This document shows positions 5,943 to 9,815 of a DNA stretch of 9,815 nt, piece by piece. Source of the stretch: CAYPAU01 sp964408825 (GTDB lineage: Bacteria; Patescibacteriota; Microgenomatia; Levybacterales; UBA12049). The position numbers were made by a program, and so were the translations under genes. The notes below the pieces were generated by a model that had not been told where the DNA came from, searched no databases, and worked only from the letters and a program-made list of their open reading frames with translations. Position 1 is the stretch's first letter, and every line of letters starts with the position of its first letter. Location of the stretch: the NCBI GenBank assembly GCA_964408825.1, contig CAYPAU010000019.1, positions 1-9,815 on the forward strand, in the 5' to 3' direction.

Positions 5943-5948
5943 ATTATA
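5943..5948 (-). promoter_or_regulatory. -10 box of the SpoU methylase / methyltransferase operon
   Basis: TATAAT on the minus strand (5948-5943) is followed by GTTTCGC and then ATG 5935, a 7-base gap. The box overlaps the first in-frame ATG (5944-5942), which should therefore not be in the transcript. The -35 region is poor. Confidence 0.55.
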
Positions 5949-5968
5949 CAAAAAAATGGAGTCTTCAG

Positions 5969-6802
5969 CTATTTCTGTGTTTTTGTTTGAGGATTTTGAG
6001 GCTTGGTACTTAAGAGTTCATTAAATTCTTTATAAGAGAGAACAAAAGCTGAGTATGCATCAACACATTGCCTAGCCGTTTTCTCGAGCTTCACAAAAGC
6101 CTGAGTTAATTTATTTTTTTTGTCACTTTCTATATTAGGCTTTGCATTCTTCTCATCAACTTGCTTTTTCAAAGCAGAAATCTTATTTAAGAGATCAGGG
6201 CTACAGGCCATTCCGCTGTTTACAGTAGTATTTGTCTGCTTCTTGATATCGTTTTTCCTCTCGATCTCTTTTTGTGAAGGAGAAAATGCATTTACCACCT
6301 TTGTCTTTGAATCATAAATTGATGTTTGTGTTCCCAAAACCATAGTCTTAAGTTCTCCTGTTGCGACAGACAAAAGCACATCTAAAGCCTCCTGTCTCCT
6401 TTTAATATCCACATTTATCATTTCCGCAAGTTTTTCTACGTTATGTCCTTTAAACTGCGCGTCAGAAAGATTATCTGCGGAAGCCTTAGTATTCTCTGAT
6501 ATACCTTTTAGAGCTATCTCTATTCCTTTCTTATTATCTCGGGCCAACATAAAACGTAGCTCGGCAATTCTTTCTCCTGCAATAGAATTGTAAACCTCTG
6601 CCTTATCCTGTGGTCTTATGGCAATTAGAACTCTTATATTTTGTTTTATCTCATCAAGAAAGAACAATGGACTATCGGGTAAGATCAAACCCGGACCTTC
6701 GGGGGTTGGAGGAATTTGGGGCGACGCATAAAGTTGAGAAGAAAATCCAAAAAAAATAAAGAAAATCAATACTAAAGAAATTATTGTGATTTTTCTTAGC
6801 AC
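5969..6802 (-). CDS. Secreted DUF5667-like protein with signal peptide
   Basis: The product is 277 residues from the GTG at 6802: a LRK n-region, a hydrophobic core ITIISLVLIFFIFFGF, and a likely signal peptidase I site after SSQLYA (residue 26). The exported part opens with a proline-rich linker and LPDSPLFFLDEIKQNIRVLI...RPQDKAEVYNSIAGERIAEL, the pattern I associate with DUF5667: helical, extracytoplasmic, function unknown. The rest is helical and Lys/Glu-rich, with single Cys residues in GMACSPDLL and ARQCVDA that could form a disulfide, and a hydrophilic PQTKTQK tail. The longer TTG start at 6838 is rejected because that TTG is the first three bases of a TTGACA -35 element. Its -10 box lies 6 bases before the GTG, so this is another leaderless gene, here with a GTG start. 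Confidence 0.7.
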   Translation of the reverse strand: MLRKITIISLVLIFFIFFGFSSQLYASPQIPPTPEGPGLILPDSPLFFLDEIKQNIRVLIAIRPQDKAEVYNSIAGERIAELRFMLARDNKKGIEIALKGISENTKASADNLSDAQFKGHNVEKLAEMINVDIKRRQEALDVLLSVATGELKTMVLGTQTSIYDSKTKVVNAFSPSQKEIERKNDIKKQTNTTVNSGMACSPDLLNKISALKKQVDEKNAKPNIESDKKNKLTQAFVKLEKTARQCVDAYSAFVLSYKEFNELLSTKPQNPQTKTQK

Positions 6803-6808
6803 ATCTTC

Positions 6809-6838
6809 ATTATGAACAAGAAACTGTGAAATTGTCAA
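6809..6838 (-). promoter_or_regulatory. Consensus -35 promoter of the DUF5667-like gene
   Basis: On the minus strand TTGACA (6838-6833) and CATAAT (6814-6809) are 18 bases apart. GTG 6802 follows after 6 bases. The same pair with the same spacing, TTGACA-18-CATAAT, precedes the gene at 7428, so these two envelope genes share a promoter class and may be co-regulated. Confidence 0.7.
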
Positions 6839-6849
6839 GCCGTGAAAAC

Positions 6850-6878
6850 TTGCTACCTAATACTTAATGCCTTATACT
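6850..6878 (+). promoter_or_regulatory. Promoter of the membrane protein gene, within heptamer repeats
   Basis: TTGCTA (6850-6855) and TATACT (6873-6878) are 17 bases apart; ATG 6892 follows 13 bases after the -10 box. TACTAT at 6882-6887 is an alternative -10 closer to the ATG. Both candidate -10 boxes are formed by heptamer units, so changes in repeat number would alter promoter spacing. Confidence 0.5.
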
Positions 6879-6888
6879 AAATACTATC
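6854..6888 (+). repeat. Five heptanucleotide units, TAC-type, between divergent genes
   Basis: Five consecutive 7-mers start at 6854, 6861, 6868, 6875 and 6882: TACCTAA, TACTTAA, a variant TGCCTTA, TACTAAA and TACTATC. They have the same period as the arrays in the three genes but a different consensus, about TACYWAA. They lie between the promoters of the divergent genes at 6802 and 6892. Confidence 0.75.
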
Positions 6889-6891
6889 CGT

Positions 6892-7335
6892 ATGACTGCA
6901 ACCGGACACGCAATAATAGGTACAGTAATTGCTGCAAAACTCTCAAACCCTGCTCTTGCCGTACCCATCGCAGTTGCGTCTCATATAGCAGGTGATCTTT
7001 TTCCCCACTGGGATGAGGGAACCAACGGAAAAACAAAGGGCAAAACAAGACTTATAGCAGAGGCGGCACTCGATGTAATTATAAGTTTTAGCGTTTCCTA
7101 TCTTTTAATTATCATGCTTTTCCCTCAAACAAGTATCTTATATGCATTTATAATTATCATTTTTGCCCAATCTCTTGACTGGCTCTCGGCTCCATGGTAT
7201 TTCTTCGGAATTAAACCTTTCAAAATTTTTTATAAATTTCAAAAAATGTTCGACAATCGAATGCCTGCCCCTTGGGGAATTATAAACCAAATAGCCATCC
7301 TTGCCCTCCTCGTCCTCCTCGCCAAAATCTTCTAA
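6892..7335 (+). CDS. Predicted membrane metal-dependent hydrolase (DUF457/YdjM-like)
   Basis: This 147-residue polytopic membrane protein has hydrophobic segments at about 8-35, 58-78, 81-99 and 128-147. Conserved polar residues stand at GHAIIG (His6) and SHIAGDLFPHWDE (His30, Asp34, His38, Asp40). A His near the N-terminus followed by H-x3-D-x3-H-x-D is the signature I associate with DUF457/YdjM-type proteins, annotated as membrane-bound metal-dependent hydrolases; the substrate is not known. ATG 6892 is the only sensible start, because the region just upstream is occupied by heptamer repeats and promoter. It is divergent from the DUF5667-like gene. Confidence 0.65.
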   Translation: MTATGHAIIGTVIAAKLSNPALAVPIAVASHIAGDLFPHWDEGTNGKTKGKTRLIAEAALDVIISFSVSYLLIIMLFPQTSILYAFIIIIFAQSLDWLSAPWYFFGIKPFKIFYKFQKMFDNRMPAPWGIINQIAILALLVLLAKIF

Positions 7336-7360
7336 AACCAACAATAATGATTAGTGAAGA

Positions 7361-7372
7361 TATACTAGTATA
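7361..7372. promoter_or_regulatory. 12-base perfect palindrome, possible operator
   Basis: TATACTAGTATA is fully self-complementary and its right end is 17 bases upstream of the TTGACA -35 at 7390. A dimeric regulator bound there could act on the gene at 7428. No second copy was seen in the window, so the role is speculative. Confidence 0.35.
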
Positions 7373-7389
7373 CTTGTAGTTATAAAAGC

Positions 7390-7419
7390 TTGACATCACA
7401 AACTTAAAGAATTCATAAT
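7390..7419 (+). promoter_or_regulatory. TTGACA promoter of the single-span membrane protein
   Basis: TTGACA (7390-7395), an 18-base spacer and CATAAT (7414-7419) lie upstream of ATG 7428, which follows after 8 bases. The same pair and spacing occur at 6838-6809 on the minus strand. No ribosome binding site is present, in line with a leaderless transcript. Confidence 0.7.
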
Positions 7420-7427
7420 AAACACTG

Positions 7428-8231
7428 ATGGATAATCAGAATCAAGATCAATCTCAAACTACTCAGAATACTGTTGTGCAAGTACCTGCGTCTGCCGCGC
7501 CTGTGAATAATCAACCACCGTCTACGAAGAAATCACTCCTTTCAAAAAAATTAATAATTTTAATAGTAGTTTTTATGATTTTAGTTGGCGGCGGCGCAAC
7601 CACTTACGTAGCTTTTAATAATAAATCCAAACCCGCCCCGATTGTTCCCAAAGAGGCTCCAATATCTACGCCATCGCCAACCCCGGTCGATGAAACTGCC
7701 AACTGGAAAACATATGTCGATGCTAAATTGAACTTTTCCATAAAATATCCTCCCCAAATAGCAATTTACAGAACGCTTTCGGAAGGCGGGGTTGAATTTG
7801 TAAAATCGGAGAATAAAGAAAAAGACTTAAGAGAAGTTAACACGCTTGCAGTATATTCAAGAGAAGTGGGAGGAACCAACCCTGAAGAGGTATTTAAAAA
7901 CTCTGAATGCCCAAAACCTTGCAATGAAAAAATAGAACAGGTAGAACTCAATAATGCAATGGGAGTCAAAACTCTGGGTCCCGGTTATCCTTATACATAC
8001 AATTATTACTTGACTAATAAAAACAAAACTGCGACGGTCGTTAGATTGTTCATTTCTCCAAACAATATAGATCCAGATAAAGATCTCACTCTATTTGAAA
8101 AAATGTTTTTCACCTTTAAATTCCTCGACTCAACTGAACCGGTAGCTTGTACGCAGGACGTTAAGCTTTGTCCGGATGGGTCATATGTGGAAAGACAGCC
8201 TCCAGGCTGTGAATTCGCACCATGCCCTTAG
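7428..8231 (+). CDS. Single-span membrane protein with extracytoplasmic domain and Cys-rich tail
   Basis: The product has 267 residues: a Gln/Asn/Pro-rich cytoplasmic N-terminus (1-33), basic KKSLLSKK, one membrane helix (about 41-63, LIILIVVFMILVGGGATTYV), a Pro/Thr/Ser linker, then an extracytoplasmic domain beginning WKTYVDAKLNFSIKYPPQ (about 92-109). That opening resembles PsbP-like domains of many bacterial lipoproteins and anchored proteins. A Cys pair (ECPKPCNEK) and a C-terminal motif CTQDVKLCPDGSYVERQPP then GCEFAPCP (four Cys from CTQ to the end) probably form disulfides outside the membrane. I have the impression that this tail is common in CPR surface proteins but could not check it. 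The function is unknown. It converges on topA with overlapping stops. Confidence 0.7.
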   Translation: MDNQNQDQSQTTQNTVVQVPASAAPVNNQPPSTKKSLLSKKLIILIVVFMILVGGGATTYVAFNNKSKPAPIVPKEAPISTPSPTPVDETANWKTYVDAKLNFSIKYPPQIAIYRTLSEGGVEFVKSENKEKDLREVNTLAVYSREVGGTNPEEVFKNSECPKPCNEKIEQVELNNAMGVKTLGPGYPYTYNYYLTNKNKTATVVRLFISPNNIDPDKDLTLFEKMFFTFKFLDSTEPVACTQDVKLCPDGSYVERQPPGCEFAPCP

Positions 8232-9814
8232 TTAGAATACTTCTTAACATCCTCCAGTTTCCAGGCGGCGAAATCACAATTTGGGTAATTTGAGCATCCG
8301 TAAAATGTGCGGCCTTTTCGGGTTTTTCTCGTTATGACTTGCCCGGTCTTACACTTAGGACAAGGGATACCAATCTCTTCAACATATGGTTTTGTAAATT
8401 TACACTTCGGAAATGTGCTGCAGGATAGAAATTTACCAAATTTTCCGTATCGCAAAACCAGAGGAGATCCGCAATCAGGACACTTTTCGTCTATTTCCTC
8501 TGCTTCAATTTTTACTCTGGCTACCTCTTTTACTTCATTTAAAGTCTTGGTGAGATTTTCATAAAAATCTTTTATCATGGGTTTCCAATGCCTCTTTTCA
8601 TTTGCTACAGCATCCAGTTCGTCCTCCATACTCGCTGTAAAAGGTATATCATCGATCGTTGAAAAATTAGAAACTAAGAAATCATTAACAGCTACTCCAA
8701 CAGGGGTTGGTTCAAACCGACCTCCGCCGGCTGGCGTATCTTTCTCTACGTACCTTCTTCCTTCAATTGTCGAGACAATCGTGGCATATGTCGAAGGCCT
8801 TCCGATCCCCTCATCTTCCAAGGCTTTGATCAAAGACGCTTCATTATATCTTGGCGGTGGAAGGGTTTCGTGCTCTTTTTCAAAAATTTCTGAAGCTGTT
8901 AGGCTTTCTCCGGTCTTAAAATCGGGAAGAATATTCTCAGACAAGGCTTGCGGAGCAACTTTTAGAAACCCGTCAAAAATAAGTACAGAACCGCTCGCTC
9001 TAAATCTATAACTACTAACTTCCTGTCTGCCGACAGGCAAGGCTGATTTCTGACTACTAACTGAATTGTTAGAGGTTAGTTGTTGTTTGTTAGAAGTTGT
9101 GGCAAATACACTGGTTGATTCTATTACCGCATCTGCCATTTGCGTTGCGACAGCCCTTGTCCAAATTAAATCATAAAGTTTTGCAAAATCTCTTCCCAAT
9201 TCCTTTTCTATTTTATCTGTTGGTACGTCAACATCCGTTGGTCGAATTGCTTCGTGTGCTTCTTGAGCTAATTTTTGTTTAGTTTTATAAACCCGAGGTG
9301 ATGGAGATAGATATTTAGACCCAAACTTCTCCCCTACAAACTTCCTGAGCTGGCTCACTGCACTCCCCGCCATATTTACAGAATCGGTTCTGTGATAAGT
9401 GATAAATCCTTCCTCGTAAAGCTTTTGGGCAAGGCTCATCGTGCGCCTTCCGGGAAATCCCAGTCTTCGGGAAGAATCTTGCTGAAGGGTGGACGTGGTA
9501 TAAGGAGGATATGGACTCTTTCGCACCTCTTTTTTAAGAGTATCCGAAACCACAAAACTTCTCTTTTTTAAATCGTCAACGATATCCTGCGTTTTTTCTA
9601 ATTTATCGAGAGTTGTTTTTGTAACCTTATACTGCCCGTCGTAGAGAGTCAGAGTCTCTTGAAATTCAATCTTCGCCCCGTTTATTTCTATCAACTCGAA
9701 TTCGATCTCAAGAGGGGTGGCATGGGTGGAAGGGCTCCCGACAGCGCGCAGTCGTTGAGGCTTCGCATCATTTAGACGAGCACCGGCGGAACGGACGGAG
9801 GAGTTCGCCTGCTT
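8228..9814 (-). CDS. topA: DNA topoisomerase I, 3' part, TOPRIM domain outside the window or lost
   Basis: This type IA topoisomerase relaxes negative supercoils by transient strand cleavage. Numbering from the TTG at 9694, the visible features are YTTSTLQQDSSRRLGF (65-80), GFITYHRTDSV with catalytic Tyr100 and Arg102, EAHEAIRPTDV, PPPRYNEASLIKALEDEGIGRPSTYATI and two C-terminal zinc ribbons (Cys 405/408/425/431 and 445/448/467/473). The N-terminal TOPRIM domain and the LSAGRVQS region should lie upstream. The frame stays open to the edge, but residues encoded by about 9712-9814 (KPQRLRAVGSPSTHATPL and before) do not resemble topoisomerase in any frame. Residues 199-229 look like an in-frame insertion made of heptamers and a palindrome. 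The gene is therefore 5'-partial, and its edge is suspect. Confidence 0.85.
   Translation of the reverse strand, partial: KQANSSVRSAGARLNDAKPQRLRAVGSPSTHATPLEIEFELIEINGAKIEFQETLTLYDGQYKVTKTTLDKLEKTQDIVDDLKKRSFVVSDTLKKEVRKSPYPPYTTSTLQQDSSRRLGFPGRRTMSLAQKLYEEGFITYHRTDSVNMAGSAVSQLRKFVGEKFGSKYLSPSPRVYKTKQKLAQEAHEAIRPTDVDVPTDKIEKELGRDFAKLYDLIWTRAVATQMADAVIESTSVFATTSNKQQLTSNNSVSSQKSALPVGRQEVSSYRFRASGSVLIFDGFLKVAPQALSENILPDFKTGESLTASEIFEKEHETLPPPRYNEASLIKALEDEGIGRPSTYATIVSTIEGRRYVEKDTPAGGGRFEPTPVGVAVNDFLVSNFSTIDDIPFTASMEDELDAVANEKRHWKPMIKDFYENLTKTLNEVKEVARVKIEAEEIDEKCPDCGSPLVLRYGKFGKFLSCSTFPKCKFTKPYVEEIGIPCPKCKTGQVITRKTRKGRTFYGCSNYPNCDFAAWKLEDVKKYSN
9008..9098 (-). repeat. Heptamer array plus palindrome inserted in topA
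   Basis: The element is about 91 bases. On the minus strand, eight heptamers (units at 9092, 9085, 9078, 9071, 9064, 9057, 9050 and 9043 in plus coordinates) run from AACTTCT to AAATCAG, then comes the palindrome CCTGTC-GGCA-GACAGG (9037-9022), then two more heptamers (9021-9008, AAGTTAG and TAGTTAT). The encoded NKQQLTSNN...SALPVGRQEVSS interrupts a spot where topoisomerases normally read straight from the strand ending 'VFATTSN' into 'YRFRASGS'. It has no stop codon and keeps the frame. Confidence 0.75.
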
Positions 9815-9815
9815 G
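9712..9815. other. GC-rich non-topoisomerase stretch at the right edge
   Basis: GC is 60 of 95 bases (63%) over 9721-9815, against 23 of 60 (38%) over 9601-9660 inside topA. No frame on the topA strand encodes the expected TopA sequence. Candidate explanations are an insertion in topA, a rearrangement, a repeat at a contig end, or a chimeric assembly. Confidence 0.5.

Noticed and set aside
5951..5960. T6 tract after the DUF5667-like gene as a terminator
   Set aside because: No stable hairpin precedes the tract on the minus strand; it lies in the promoter region of the next gene.
6803..6838. N-terminal extension MTISQFLVHNED on the secreted protein
   Set aside because: Its TTG is the start of a TTGACA -35 element and the extension would bury the signal peptide; GTG 6802 gives a normal signal peptide.
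8577..9011. 144-codon plus-strand ORF opposite topA
   Set aside because: It is antisense to conserved TopA sequence with no promoter or recognisable domain; a shadow frame.

Overview
The window looks like AT-rich accessory-type chromosome from a small-genome bacterium, most probably Patescibacteria/CPR, perhaps Microgenomates. This is inferred from short, tightly packed genes, a DUF5667-like secreted protein, a Cys-rich C-terminal motif that I associate with CPR membrane proteins, and a lack of Shine-Dalgarno sequences. No rRNA or tRNA was seen, so the taxonomy is tentative. Eleven main genes use TAA (7) or TAG (4) as stop and never TGA.

Layout. Positions 1-422 hold a short gene remnant at the left edge, several GC-rich hairpins and then a promoter. 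Positions 423-4790 hold an unusual block: two paralogous, degenerate methyltransferase-fold proteins (423-1619 and 3157-4479, both +) flank a HEPN-like/CBS protein (1616-2341, -) and an unrecognised basic protein (2360-3097, -), followed by a small protein (4476-4790, -). Positions 4813-5935 hold a two-gene minus-strand operon of a SpoU/TrmH-family RNA methylase and a class I methyltransferase. Positions 5969-8231 hold three envelope genes: a secreted DUF5667-like protein, a DUF457/YdjM-like membrane protein and a single-span membrane protein. Positions 8228-9814 hold the 3' part of topA, which loses topoisomerase similarity near 9711, where a GC-rich stretch begins.

Three patterns run across the window. 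First, nearly every transcription unit has a TATAAT-like -10 box only 6-9 bases before the best start codon, which implies leaderless mRNAs. This moves several starts downstream of the longest ORFs. Second, degenerate heptanucleotide repeats occur at four sites: inside the class I methyltransferase gene, inside the SpoU methylase gene, inside topA (with a palindrome) and in one promoter region. The topA copy looks like an in-frame insertion. Third, both window ends are GC-richer than the interior, suggesting an insertion, a repeat or a contig-end artefact.

The methyltransferase-like pair with a HEPN-CBS gene between them is the best candidate for an undescribed system. Its function is unknown, and the grouping may be only a family expansion.
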